A DNA stretch of 64,000 nt from Sulfurovum xiamenensis (GTDB lineage: Bacteria > Campylobacterota > Campylobacteria > Campylobacterales > Sulfurovaceae). The DNA lies in contig NZ_JAQIBC010000002.1 of the NCBI RefSeq assembly GCF_030347995.1, positions 400,801 to 464,800 on the forward strand. The letters are read 5' to 3'. How positions within the stretch are numbered: position 1 is the stretch's first letter; each line of letters begins with the position of its first letter. The position numbers and the translations under genes were made by a program. Positions 1 through 8,963 of this stretch are shown one piece after another. Under the pieces are notes generated by a model. The model was not told the DNA's origin and did no database searches. It saw nothing but the letters and a program-made list of their open reading frames with translations.

Positions 1-207
1 TATAAGGAAAAGTATCAATGAAAGCACATCCCCAAAAGAGTCTAAAAAACGGATGATTCTCTTATGTGAAGTCGATCACTGATAGACGACTAATTATGAT
101 ATAATTCTTATCTATCGGTTGACACAAAATACTGAACAGTCTCAATAAGCCACTTTGTGATGTTGAATCTGCAAGTGGCTCAATATATAACTTTATGAGG
201 TTTTTAA
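1..207. other. left-edge non-coding stretch, interior of mobile element
   Basis: No gene is recognised here. On the minus strand an open frame runs off the left edge from a stop near 69, but it has no start and no recognisable motif. The missing 3' half of the gpx gene broken at 6173-6433 would belong on this side; translating the minus strand of 1-207 gives nothing like a glutathione peroxidase C-terminus. The element therefore probably continues beyond the window, perhaps with cargo genes. Confidence 0.4.
148..180 (-). terminator. inverted repeat downstream of recombinase operon
   Basis: An 8-bp perfect inverted repeat (agccactt at 148-155, aagtggct at 173-180) encloses a 17-nt loop, 28 bp past the stop of the last recombinase gene. 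No T-tract follows on the minus strand, so it may be a weak terminator or a recombinase-related site. The 7-mer ctcaata occurs directly repeated at 141-147 and 179-185. Confidence 0.3.
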
Positions 208-1608
208 TTAGTAAGAGTTATCTACCAACATACCTCGTGATTGGGCATATTGAATAGGATCAAACAATTTTTCATCAAATTTTTCTCCAAATTCATCTAT
301 GGCTTCTTGTTTTACAATTGCTTGTGCCCCTGGATCTTCTCTAAATAGCTGGAACGTCATTAGTGGACCGTCATAATATTTATCTGACTGGTTCTCTTTC
401 TCAAGGCGCTCCATTTCGATAATTGCAATTGCTGTTCTTACATATTGCATCGTAGTCTTTTCATCTGCATGCCCAAGTAGATCTGCAAGAAGCGTTATAA
501 AAAGTGGATCCGGTGTTGTTCCTTTTAAAAATACTCCTTCTCGTACAGAAAAGTCAATTAATGCCCATGTTGCAAAACTATGTCTTAACCAGTGTGGAGT
601 TATTGGCCTTTGTGTTCTTCCCAGTGCCAAAGAGGCTTTTTTGAATGCTTTTCTAACATCCGTAGCATTAATTGGTCTTCCTTTTGAGTTAAACCACATA
701 TATTTATTATTATATTCTTCTAAGCCTCTTTTACTTCTCTCTCCATGATTTTTAAGACGTTTTGTATATGCACGATTGAGATATTCGCCTTTGAGTGTAT
801 GGATCGTACGAAGCGGGATTTTACATTCAAGATATTTGTCCCCTTTCCCAATATAACTAAGAGAAACTTTACTATTGAGGCTTTTGCCTGAGTGGAAGTA
901 TCTGAAATAACTTCTGAATTGGTCCGGACGGAGCTTTAAAGCAGCATCAATACGTAATCCTGTGGTAGCCATCACCAAAGCGATCATTTCGTAAACAACA
1001 TCATCTTCTCGTAACTTTTTACTAAAATATTCAAATTCTTTTCGTGTAATGGTTTTGAATGTTTTACTTACGTGATCCGAAGGAACCATCAAGTCCCAAA
1101 CTTCAATATATTCTACTTCTTTCTTACGGGCCTCTATATGCTTCTTCATACTGCTTGAATATTTATTGATTTTTACAAGCTTTGTTGAAAGTACGATATC
1201 ACATCTTTCTTCGATCTCTTGCATATATTGAAAAAACTTAAACCAAACACTTAGTTTGCTGTTCATAGTGTTATTTTTGATTTTTTTATAATCGTATTTA
1301 TTATTTTTATCTGGATTATCATTTGAGTCCCAATGCAACATAGCATTCCTTATGGAGATAATATCCGATTCGGTTGCTTCATGCCAGTTGATACCAATAT
1401 CTTGTAAATGGTGAAAAAGTTCACGCAGCTGCTTGGCTCTTTGTAAATGACTAGTAATTCCACCTATTGTTCCATTCTTTCCTCCACTTCTAGCCTCTTT
1501 TGCTAAAAATTTAGCTGCAGGTAAATGAATATCGTTATTTTCAAGTATAAAAGTAATATCTCTATTATTTATTTTTGGATGTGGAACAGTTTCTAATCTA
1601 AAATTCAT
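208..1608 (-). CDS. tyrosine recombinase/integrase, complete active site
   Basis: Site-specific recombinase of 466 residues and last gene of the recombinase operon. The C-terminal catalytic domain has the full family set: box I Arg in TGLRIDAAL (about R219), HWLRH (H339, R342), LLGH (H380) and the nucleophile in MQYVR (about Y389). The N-terminal half (about 40-190) is the expected core-binding region. It starts 3 bp after the coiled-coil gene and probably acts with the two recombinases upstream to cut and join the element ends. It could correspond to GmtY or to the TnpA role of Tn554; which one was not determined. Confidence 0.85.
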   Translation of the reverse strand: MNFRLETVPHPKINNRDITFILENNDIHLPAAKFLAKEARSGGKNGTIGGITSHLQRAKQLRELFHHLQDIGINWHEATESDIISIRNAMLHWDSNDNPDKNNKYDYKKIKNNTMNSKLSVWFKFFQYMQEIEERCDIVLSTKLVKINKYSSSMKKHIEARKKEVEYIEVWDLMVPSDHVSKTFKTITRKEFEYFSKKLREDDVVYEMIALVMATTGLRIDAALKLRPDQFRSYFRYFHSGKSLNSKVSLSYIGKGDKYLECKIPLRTIHTLKGEYLNRAYTKRLKNHGERSKRGLEEYNNKYMWFNSKGRPINATDVRKAFKKASLALGRTQRPITPHWLRHSFATWALIDFSVREGVFLKGTTPDPLFITLLADLLGHADEKTTMQYVRTAIAIIEMERLEKENQSDKYYDGPLMTFQLFREDPGAQAIVKQEAIDEFGEKFDEKLFDPIQYAQSRGMLVDNSY

Positions 1609-1611
1609 AAT

Positions 1612-2052
1612 TTAATCCTTATCAATTTCTTTTTTAAGTCTTCGTATCGTTTGATCTTTCTCCTTGAGCCTTTTTTGCAACATGATTTCATTATCAAGTA
1701 ACTCTGAGATTCGTATAAGTAGGTTATCGATAGTATGTTGTTTATTTTTGATATCACCAACTACCTTTTTGTCAGCAGCCAATTTAAGTTCTTTTCGTTC
1801 TTCTTTAAAGGTGATTATCTTGTCTCGTACTTCTTTACAGAAACTTTTTTCACTTTTGCTTTTTAGTGATGCTTCACTAATGGGAGAATTCCATCCTTTT
1901 TTTTCCCAACCTTGATTTGCAAGTTCACACACTCTTGGAAAGGTTACAAGGTTTTTTTCTATAGTAGACTGCTCTTTTAGGTCCTCTACTGCTTGATTTA
2001 AATCTATCAGTTTTGATGTTTTTTCTTCTTCAGTTAATCTTCCACCAGACAT
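1612..2052 (-). CDS. small coiled-coil accessory protein of recombinase operon (TnpC/GmtX-like position)
   Basis: 146 residues, highly charged. The C-terminal half (about 90-146) is a predicted coiled coil rich in Leu, Lys and Glu. Its start codon directly follows the stop of the 628-residue recombinase (TAAATG), so translation is probably coupled. Tn554 TnpC (about 125 residues, coiled coil, orients transposition) and GmtX occupy comparable positions; the match is by size, coiled coil and context only. Confidence 0.6.
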   Translation of the reverse strand: MSGGRLTEEEKTSKLIDLNQAVEDLKEQSTIEKNLVTFPRVCELANQGWEKKGWNSPISEASLKSKSEKSFCKEVRDKIITFKEERKELKLAADKKVVGDIKNKQHTIDNLLIRISELLDNEIMLQKRLKEKDQTIRRLKKEIDKD

Positions 2053-3939
2053 TTATGCTCCTATATCCATTTCATAAGATTTAATAATTTTCTCTAGAGG
2101 TGTCATCATTTCTTCCAACCCTCCATCATTAACTACATACATATTCCTCATGAGACGTGCTTTGAATTCTTCAGGTATCTCTTCTACAAGCTGATCTTGT
2201 TGCAGTTTTTGGATATCTGATATTGTAAATACTGCATTATTGCAATCTCCTGGCTCACAGCGTGCAGTCAATGGACGTTCACCTGTAAAATCAGCAATAT
2301 CAAATCCTCGTTGACAATTCATTGCTTTGGGATTTGAGAGATCATGAATACAGATACATACTGGAGTTTGAAGAATTGCAATTTTTCCCTGTTTTACCAA
2401 ACCTACAATACTTAGCTCAAGTAGGTCTCCAAATTCTTCTGCATAACTACCCATAAATACCCCTTCTTGAGTAATATATTCTCCTTTTTTTCCATACAAT
2501 TTATTGCCACCACGAATTTCATCAGAAATAACTGTTGCAAGTAATTTTGCATCATCTTCTTCTAATTCTTTGATTGCAGTCTGATACAAGTGGTTATAAT
2601 GCCCTAAATAACGTAATGTCATTGTAATTGAAGTGTGTCCCAGGAAAAGTCTAGCTAACTCTAGACCACTCCCTTTACTTAGATAAACGATAATAAATGC
2701 CATAGTGTGTCTGAGTTGATGCGGAGTCGGATTTTTTTTGATACCGATATATTTACAAAAATTTTTTATCGAGTTAACACATCGAGATGAAGCACTTTTT
2801 ACATCTTCAACATGTACAGTGTCTATCGATGATCGAATTAAATTTCCTTCATCTTGTCCATCTATTATTCTTACTAGTTTGGAAAGAATTTCAATTGCAC
2901 TTTTACCAATTTTAGGTATTGGCATTTCAAGTTCTTCCCCATCCTCACTGGAGGCAGTTTTTGTAATTAAACGTGTTAAAAGATGGTATTGTTCATCCTG
3001 TCTAAAATTCGGAAAACGCGGGAGAGTGGTAAACTCTGATACCCTCATGCCTGTCATAATTATCCCAATTAGCACACAGGCTCCTTCTAGGGATTTTATA
3101 GACTGAAGAATAGGTTCTTTTATGGTTATGCCTTTTGAGTTTGTCGTTGTTTTACACTCGTTTTGAAGTTTAATAAGCTGAGGATGACTTTTGAAGGCTT
3201 GCATAGATTTTAATGATCTGTATATATAAATTCTACTACGTGCTTCAGTAAGTTGAAGAGATTGAACATAAATTGGTGCTATATTGAGGATATCTTCTGA
3301 GACTTCTTCAATCAGGTTAATCGCTTCATAGACTATGCTTTTCATTTCATCTAATGGGTAGAGTCTTTTCTCAACGCCACCAACACCACTACGGTATTGT
3401 CTATCAAGTATAGCTGCATTTTCTCTAATAGTATTAACTAATGATGTACTTGATACAAGACTTTCATCCAATCTGAGAAAATATGGTAATTTGGGATTAG
3501 CCTCAGTAATCCACTCTTCAAGCATGTAAATTTCACTTGAAAGAGTAGTGGGCGATACTTCGTCAGACCGTAATGAAAGATATTTTTCAAGATGAGCATT
3601 ATTTATATCATCCATTCGTTTAATTTGTCCCGTAATCTCATAAAGACGAGCTAAAAGTCTATGTAGATTATTTGCATAGCTAGATTTTCCGGTATTTTGA
3701 GGGGTTAGGCCGACATGTCCATTAAATTTTAATAATAAGAGCACTCTAAATGAAAGATCATATAGGCCTTGTGTCTTTACATTCATATTGCTATATCCAC
3801 TGCTAGCAGGTAATTGAATGATTTCTTCACTAAACGAAGTTTGATTAGTTTTGGGGTATGTAACACCTTCGAGTAGCTTATATATATCTTGTTTATTATT
3901 GCATTTCAATAATTCTTCACGTATGTTTGAGTTCAGCAT
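2053..3939 (-). CDS. tyrosine recombinase with C-terminal Cys-rich region (TnpB-like)
   Basis: 628 residues. The catalytic domain is complete: TGMRVSEF (about R299), HQLRHT (H407, R410), LGHTSITMTLRY (H435, Y444). After it a 180-residue tail holds a Cys cluster (CICIH, MNCQRG, RCEPGDCNN), a likely zinc-binding module seen in large transposase-type recombinases such as Tn554 TnpB (about 630 residues). The start overlaps the end of the upstream 720-residue gene by 7 bp. Expected to bind element ends and catalyse strand exchange through a 3'-phosphotyrosyl link. Confidence 0.85.
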   Translation of the reverse strand: MLNSNIREELLKCNNKQDIYKLLEGVTYPKTNQTSFSEEIIQLPASSGYSNMNVKTQGLYDLSFRVLLLLKFNGHVGLTPQNTGKSSYANNLHRLLARLYEITGQIKRMDDINNAHLEKYLSLRSDEVSPTTLSSEIYMLEEWITEANPKLPYFLRLDESLVSSTSLVNTIRENAAILDRQYRSGVGGVEKRLYPLDEMKSIVYEAINLIEEVSEDILNIAPIYVQSLQLTEARSRIYIYRSLKSMQAFKSHPQLIKLQNECKTTTNSKGITIKEPILQSIKSLEGACVLIGIIMTGMRVSEFTTLPRFPNFRQDEQYHLLTRLITKTASSEDGEELEMPIPKIGKSAIEILSKLVRIIDGQDEGNLIRSSIDTVHVEDVKSASSRCVNSIKNFCKYIGIKKNPTPHQLRHTMAFIIVYLSKGSGLELARLFLGHTSITMTLRYLGHYNHLYQTAIKELEEDDAKLLATVISDEIRGGNKLYGKKGEYITQEGVFMGSYAEEFGDLLELSIVGLVKQGKIAILQTPVCICIHDLSNPKAMNCQRGFDIADFTGERPLTARCEPGDCNNAVFTISDIQKLQQDQLVEEIPEEFKARLMRNMYVVNDGGLEEMMTPLEKIIKSYEMDIGA

Positions 3940-6095
3940 GCACTACCTTTTAAATTAATTTCTCTTTTCTTTTTATAGTGGGCACGAACCATACCTCTAA
4001 ATCGACCCATATTTATCTTACAGTAATGTTTTTCTTCTTTTGTAAAACCTTTGATAGTGGATTTTATACCGTCCAATTGGAGAAGATATTCTTTTTCCCA
4101 ATCAGATTCCCGTGGAAGACGTTTTTTTTCTTCAAGTAAATACTCTCTCCATGCATATATGGCTGGACCATGAATATTTGGTATTACTCGACTTTTATCA
4201 CATAAACAAAGACACATGAACCAATCACTACACACTTCATTGTTATGTAATTTAGGTTTACCAGGATATGTAGGGTGCTTTGGATCAGCACAATCGGCAA
4301 ACATTCCTTCAAAAACTTTGATTTTGTCGTTATCTTCTCTAGTTATTCTTCCTCTAAAAATATCCTCAGCAAAATTAACGGTTTTAGCAAGTTTATTTTT
4401 TTGAATTTCTTTACGTTCAATCATGTTGTCATAATGAAGCTGCGTATTAATGCTAGTATGGTCTTTTTTGATTTGCCGTTCAAATTCACTTAGACCCTTT
4501 AAATAATCATTGAAATTATTACTGATCCGTAATCGTGTATGATCTATGGTATCAAGTTTAGTTCCATCTGGTAAAAAAACGTCATAACGTTTAAAAAACC
4601 AACGTATGGATTGTTTAGCAAGCGAAATATGTTTTCGGGAGTTAAAAACTGAAATATTTTTTTTACCTGAACGTTCAGAACGATATTGCCATAAACTATT
4701 TTTGTGGCTTTTTTCATAGATTGGTGTAAGCCAGTCAATATAAAACATCAAGTATTTTTCAATTATAGAATCACGTTTAATCGGTGTCCAAATAATACTC
4801 TTGCTTCTATTTTTTAAGCCCTTTATTACTGTAGCTATTCCTGAGTTGTCACCGATATGGTGTTTTCCGGTAGGGGTTTTATGTACTTGCCAACTTCTTA
4901 GAACTTCAGAGTTAAGACCTTCACGTATCAATATTAGAACATATAAGGGGTATATTTCATGAAATGTTGGCCCAATACGTGTATGAAAATCAACTAATTC
5001 AACATTTAATCGTTTGTTTATTGTTGTAGATAGGGATGAAAAACTAAATAAGTTCGCATATTTGTCTTTAAATGTATGTGCAAGTGGTGACTCTAACAAT
5101 TCCAATAACCAAAATGTCATCATTCGCTCATCATTCATAGTGATATTTTTACCACTCTTGGATAATTCTAATAATTTTTTATGTTTTAGTTCTTGTTCGA
5201 GGTTTTCATACCTATATCGATATGGACGAAGATGTGTCTCATTGTCCTTTGCTTGTATATAACATTTTAATTCAACATTATAAAGTACTTTCGCAAGTTT
5301 TCTTACCTGTGTTCGATCGATTTTAACGATATTTTCAAGATTTTCATAATATGTTTTTGCAAGATTCTCTAAGCTAAAAAGATAACCTATGGACGTGAAT
5401 TCATTTTCCCATTGTTGGTATTCAGATACTCTTTTCATAATTCTTTTAATATCTTGTCTAGCATAATAATCTAATTGATAAATTGTTGTAGTAGGATAAC
5501 CTAGTTTACTTTTCTTCTTTTCCCCTTTGCGAAACTGTTGAGTTATTTTATCTGAATGCAAAGAGAGTTTTCCAAAAAACGTTTGAAGATGAGCTTTGCT
5601 ATTTTTTGCATGATCAATTTTAGATAATGAGTTCCAGGCTTCATCCTGCATCTCATTTGTTACATCTGATAATTTCTCAAGGTCATAACTATGTAGTTTC
5701 ATAGCTGCAAGAAATAAGCCACATCCCCAGATATATTCTCTACATGAAGTAATAGATAAATTTTTTGGGACAATACGGATCATAGTATCTATAATGAAAT
5801 CTTCATACTCTGGATATAGATCTATCAAGTATTGCTTTGGTGATTTTTCAACAGTACACTTTTCAAGACCATTTGTTTCCCCGATTGAAATTTTAAATTC
5901 TTTCAAATGTTTAGTGGAGAAATACAGTCTTGATTGATTCGATGAAGTTTCATCATTGCCTTTATAAATTAAGTAATAGCCATAATGTTCTTCAGCATAG
6001 TCTGGAACTACTGAATCAAAATGGGACCTAGTATTCTTTTCATTATATTGTGCTAATGATTTGCCAGTGATATTAAGTTTTTTTGTTTTTGCCAT
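3933..6095 (-). CDS. large degenerate tyrosine-recombinase-like protein
   Basis: 720 residues, first gene of the recombinase operon. The C-terminal part aligns by eye with the neighbouring recombinase: DHTSINTQLHY (H546, Y555) matches its GHTSITMTLRY, and TRLRIS (about R523) matches HQLRHT. However, box I reads REGLNSEVL, with Asn (about 395) in place of the catalytic Arg, and the box II His is Thr. A Cys cluster follows (about C602, C622, C628, C630, C632). It may be a structural or targeting partner rather than an independent recombinase; GmtZ is a possible counterpart. No Shine-Dalgarno precedes the ATG, which abuts a palindrome. Confidence 0.75.
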   Translation of the reverse strand: MAKTKKLNITGKSLAQYNEKNTRSHFDSVVPDYAEEHYGYYLIYKGNDETSSNQSRLYFSTKHLKEFKISIGETNGLEKCTVEKSPKQYLIDLYPEYEDFIIDTMIRIVPKNLSITSCREYIWGCGLFLAAMKLHSYDLEKLSDVTNEMQDEAWNSLSKIDHAKNSKAHLQTFFGKLSLHSDKITQQFRKGEKKKSKLGYPTTTIYQLDYYARQDIKRIMKRVSEYQQWENEFTSIGYLFSLENLAKTYYENLENIVKIDRTQVRKLAKVLYNVELKCYIQAKDNETHLRPYRYRYENLEQELKHKKLLELSKSGKNITMNDERMMTFWLLELLESPLAHTFKDKYANLFSFSSLSTTINKRLNVELVDFHTRIGPTFHEIYPLYVLILIREGLNSEVLRSWQVHKTPTGKHHIGDNSGIATVIKGLKNRSKSIIWTPIKRDSIIEKYLMFYIDWLTPIYEKSHKNSLWQYRSERSGKKNISVFNSRKHISLAKQSIRWFFKRYDVFLPDGTKLDTIDHTRLRISNNFNDYLKGLSEFERQIKKDHTSINTQLHYDNMIERKEIQKNKLAKTVNFAEDIFRGRITREDNDKIKVFEGMFADCADPKHPTYPGKPKLHNNEVCSDWFMCLCLCDKSRVIPNIHGPAIYAWREYLLEEKKRLPRESDWEKEYLLQLDGIKSTIKGFTKEEKHYCKINMGRFRGMVRAHYKKKREINLKGSAC

Positions 6096-6117
6096 AAAAG
6101 TATACTATTATACTTTT
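6096..6117 (-). promoter_or_regulatory. perfect 9-bp palindrome touching the recombinase operon start
   Basis: AAAAGTATA-ctat-TATACTTTT, a perfect 9-bp inverted repeat with a 4-bp centre, directly upstream of the start codon of the 720-residue protein and occupying the ribosome-binding position. It could be an autorepression operator, a recombinase-binding site at the element end, or part of a promoter for a leaderless mRNA. Confidence 0.5.
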
Positions 6118-6172
6118 TTGAAAAAGATAAGAAATATGTCAAATTGTCATATAATTATACTAAATTAAGAAA

Positions 6173-6433
6173 TTAAGAAAAAAATCCAAGTACCACCAAT
6201 CCTTGATCCTTATATTTTTTGTAGAGTGTTTCAAGTCCATCATATTGAGGTGTATAGCCACATTTACTCGCAACATTTACGATAAGCAACACCTTTCCTT
6301 TGTATGGTTCCAGTGTTGTCTCTTTCCCTTCAATAGTTTTAACTTTAAAATCATAAATTGTTTTCATCTGTACATCCTTTGCTAACGTATTCACACTCAA
6401 TATAAACAATAAAGATAAGATACCTTTTAACAT
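6173..6433 (-). pseudogene. gpx: glutathione peroxidase, 3' half lost to element insertion
   Basis: Start at 6433 is chosen for its AGGAG site; the first ~22 residues form a signal peptide. The mature part matches glutathione peroxidases ([34 protein letters not shown] with the peroxidatic Cys, [18 protein letters not shown]). Where the family continues with PCNQFG the frame reads FS and stops. About half the protein, including the conserved Gln and Trp regions, is missing. It is the last gene of the lipocalin-to-DUF3833 operon, which suggests the intact enzyme reduced periplasmic lipid peroxides. The fragment is not expected to be active. Confidence 0.85.
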
Positions 6434-6443
6434 ACTGTCTCCT

Positions 6444-6998
6444 TTAATCCATTGCATCGGCAGGAAAATCTTTAATGATTGTGATCACCAGTTCACCCAC
6501 TTCAAAACCGAATTTTTTCATTTTAGAATGATTTAAAATTACACCATCTTCTTGAAGATGCAGCCAGTCACGTACATTGATATCTATCGTTGACTTATTG
6601 TACGGGACACGCATCGTATAGTCTATCATAACTGTATTGCCTTTTGCAATCATCTGCGCTTCACCAACAATGTCTCCGGCAGTGCCTGTAAAGGTTTTCT
6701 CTCCAGTAGGTGTCAGGGTCCAGACACGTGTCTGTGTTTCTCCATCATCATAGACAAATTTCTCATCCAGGGTACCTACACCATTCTTGTCCCAGCTTCC
6801 TACTAGTTTTCCTTTGAAACGCCTAATGATCTTTCCATCTCTGTCTTTCACTATACCGTATGCGGTCATTGGTCCGTTAAAATACTTTTGAGGGATGAAC
6901 TCAGGTGTAGTGTTGGAGAAATCATCAATCTTCATACTGCTGCCACACCCTGTTAAGAGTCCGCATATTCCAAGTGTTAAAATAGATTTGAGTTTCAT
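6444..6998 (-). CDS. DUF3833-family lipoprotein
   Basis: 184 residues with a lipoprotein signal (LLTGCGSS, lipobox Cys about residue 18), so anchored to a membrane from the periplasmic side. The body ([32 protein letters not shown]) fits DUF3833, a family of unknown function that usually travels with Cfa-like methyltransferase, DUF1365 and FAD oxidoreductase genes. It overlaps the Cfa stop by ATGA, so translation is coupled. A lipocalin-like beta-barrel role in handling modified lipids is inference. Confidence 0.75.
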   Translation of the reverse strand: MKLKSILTLGICGLLTGCGSSMKIDDFSNTTPEFIPQKYFNGPMTAYGIVKDRDGKIIRRFKGKLVGSWDKNGVGTLDEKFVYDDGETQTRVWTLTPTGEKTFTGTAGDIVGEAQMIAKGNTVMIDYTMRVPYNKSTIDINVRDWLHLQEDGVILNHSKMKKFGFEVGELVITIIKDFPADAMD

Positions 6999-8221
6999 GC
7001 TACCAATCCTTTATTCAAATGTATGTTCTGATCACGGGTAAAAGCCACTTGTACCAAATTGATATTTCGCGTTAAAAATGCTGCTTCACAGTAACAAAGA
7101 TACATTTTCCACATCCGTATAAAGTATTCATCGAATCCGAGTTCTTTAACCTTATGAAGCTTGGACCTGAACGCATCATGCCATAATCTTAGAGTTTTCG
7201 CATAATCTTCTGTAAACTCTTCCATATGTAAAAGATTTAAACGGGTGTGATTTGTCGTTGTTTGAAGTATTTTGCTGACACTTGGCAAATGTCCTCCCGG
7301 GAAAATATACTTCTGGATAAAGTCGGTTCCTCTACTATAGGCATCATAGCGCTGATCTGGCATAGTAATAACCTGCATCACCATTACACCTGAAGGCTTG
7401 AGGAGTGATTCGCATTTTTTGAAAAAAACATCAAAATATTCTTTTCCGACTGCTTCAAACATTTCTACTGCAATGATGGCATCAAAAGTGCCATCAAGAT
7501 CCCTGTAGTCCTTAAGCAGGATCTCTATCTGGTTATCGACCTCTTCTTTTCTAAAACGCTTTTCACAAAGTGCTTTTTGCTCTTTACTCAGTGTAACTGT
7601 TGTCACCTCGCACTGTTTCTCTTTGGCCAGGTGAATCGCCATTGCTCCCCAGCCCGAACCTATCTCAAGTACTTTAGCCCCCGGCTTAAGGCGTAGCTTG
7701 TCTGAAAGCAGTTTGATCTTTCTTTGTTGTGCTTCATACAGTGACTCTTCCGGGTGTTCAAATACTGCACTGGAATACATCATCGTATCATCCAGCATCA
7801 ATTCAAAAAAATCATTAGAGAGGTCATAGTGCTGTGAGATATTTTTTTGTGACTGCGTTTTAGAGTTTTTACGCATCCAGTGCTTTATCTTGTTGAGCTG
7901 AGGCAATAGGTTGATAAAATGGTTAGTGCTTTTATCTTCACTTTTTGCTGCCAATGCTTTTGAGTTCAGCAGTGCAATACTGATCAGGTTCGTTAGGTCG
8001 GTAGTTTCAAAATCACCGTCCATGTAACTCTCTGCAAATCCTATATCACCATAAAGTGCAAGACGTCTAAAAAAGCGGCTGTCATGTATGATCATACTTG
8101 TTTTTGGAGATTCACCGTTTCCATAGATTTTTTTGGTTCCGTCACTGTAGATTACTTTCAGTGTTCCCTGTTCAATACGCTTTAAATATCTGTCTCCGAA
8201 TTTGTTCCAAAATCCTTTCAT
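6995..8221 (-). CDS. cyclopropane-fatty-acid synthase family SAM methyltransferase
   Basis: 408 residues, cytoplasmic. SAM-binding motif VLEIGSGWGAMAIHLA is followed by VTLSKEQ and the Cfa-family segment QHYDLSNDFFELMLDD; VEMFEAVG fits the bicarbonate/active-site region. Cfa enzymes methylate the double bond of unsaturated acyl chains in membrane phospholipid. In alphaproteobacterial clusters with the same neighbours, a relative (UfaM) methylates the chain en route to furan fatty acids. An AAGGAGG site lies inside the end of the DUF1365 gene. Whether the product here is a cyclopropane, branched or furan acid cannot be read from sequence. Confidence 0.85.
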   Translation of the reverse strand: MKGFWNKFGDRYLKRIEQGTLKVIYSDGTKKIYGNGESPKTSMIIHDSRFFRRLALYGDIGFAESYMDGDFETTDLTNLISIALLNSKALAAKSEDKSTNHFINLLPQLNKIKHWMRKNSKTQSQKNISQHYDLSNDFFELMLDDTMMYSSAVFEHPEESLYEAQQRKIKLLSDKLRLKPGAKVLEIGSGWGAMAIHLAKEKQCEVTTVTLSKEQKALCEKRFRKEEVDNQIEILLKDYRDLDGTFDAIIAVEMFEAVGKEYFDVFFKKCESLLKPSGVMVMQVITMPDQRYDAYSRGTDFIQKYIFPGGHLPSVSKILQTTTNHTRLNLLHMEEFTEDYAKTLRLWHDAFRSKLHKVKELGFDEYFIRMWKMYLCYCEAAFLTRNINLVQVAFTRDQNIHLNKGLVA

Positions 8222-8222
8222 T

Positions 8223-8963
8223 TCAATACCTCCTTATTTGATCTGCTGCTGTTGGCGAATACCAGGTCAATCCTTTTCGCCAAAGCTTTAAGGTTTGCCA
8301 CAATGTTCTTGTAACCACCCAAAATGTTAAAAAAGAGTGACGTGCAAACAGTTTTACAACCGTTGTACTCTTAAAGGGCTTTGCTCTGCCTCTGAAAGAA
8401 GCAGTCAGTTTTTTGTTTCCTTCTTCATAGAGATCCACTTTCAGTGACATTTTTGTCTCTTGATACTGCAGTGTAAATCGGTACTCTCCCTTCGTTTCCA
8501 AAAAAGGAGAAACATACATATCTTTCATTACTTTGCCTTCATAGACATCATTCTTTTTTGTCTCTAATATCACAGGGTAGACGACTCTCCCACCGTTGTA
8601 GTTATGTACTTCAGCAAAAAGATGTGTTGGTGTCTTCTCATTAAAAAGTATCAGTACACTTATAGGATTAAATACAAAATTTGCAACTCTTGGAAGGGTC
8701 ATAAAATGCATATTTTCACTAGGTGTAAGTTCAAACTTCTGGAGTAATGCTTCTACATTCTGCTTAAAATCTTCACTTTGGCCAAAATGATCTTTACTTT
8801 TGAAAGAAAAAAGGTTCACCCCTTCGAATGAGAAAAGCTTGTTTTTCAGTGTATTCAGTAAGCTCAGATCGATATCCAACAGATAGAAGGGGTAGGTAAA
8901 TTCATGAACCTTTGGTGTATACCGTTTATGATAGACCGTTCCTTCAAAAAAACTATGGCTCAT
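8223..8963 (-). CDS. DUF1365 family protein
   Basis: 246 residues from the start at 8963, chosen because its ATG overlaps the TGA of the FAD gene (ATGA); an upstream ATG at 8972 is possible. Family features: GTVYHKRYTPKVHEFTYPFY near the N-terminus, PRVANFVFNPISVL in the middle, HNYNGGRV. DUF1365 is almost always beside an FAD oxidoreductase and a Cfa-like methyltransferase, as here, and is thought to serve in fatty-acid modification; the reaction is unknown. Confidence 0.85.
   Translation of the reverse strand: MSHSFFEGTVYHKRYTPKVHEFTYPFYLLDIDLSLLNTLKNKLFSFEGVNLFSFKSKDHFGQSEDFKQNVEALLQKFELTPSENMHFMTLPRVANFVFNPISVLILFNEKTPTHLFAEVHNYNGGRVVYPVILETKKNDVYEGKVMKDMYVSPFLETKGEYRFTLQYQETKMSLKVDLYEEGNKKLTASFRGRAKPFKSTTVVKLFARHSFLTFWVVTRTLWQTLKLWRKGLTWYSPTAADQIRRY

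Larger units (their letters stand above)
1..6182 (-). mobile_element. tyrosine-recombinase mobile element (right end; left end outside window)
   Basis: Four tightly packed minus-strand genes (6095 to 208) encode three tyrosine-recombinase-like proteins and one small coiled-coil protein. The layout recalls Tn554-type tnpABC modules, RIT (recombinase-in-trio) elements and the gamma-mobile-trio (GmtY/GmtZ/GmtX) modules, which carry cargo beside the recombinases. The right boundary is set by the gpx reading frame, which departs from family sequence near 6181-6184. The left end is not visible. The assignment to a named family is inference. Confidence 0.75.

Noticed and set aside
1-207. Missing 3' half of gpx or left end of the element
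   Set aside because: Minus-strand translation has no glutathione peroxidase motif, and no clear repeat of the right end was found.
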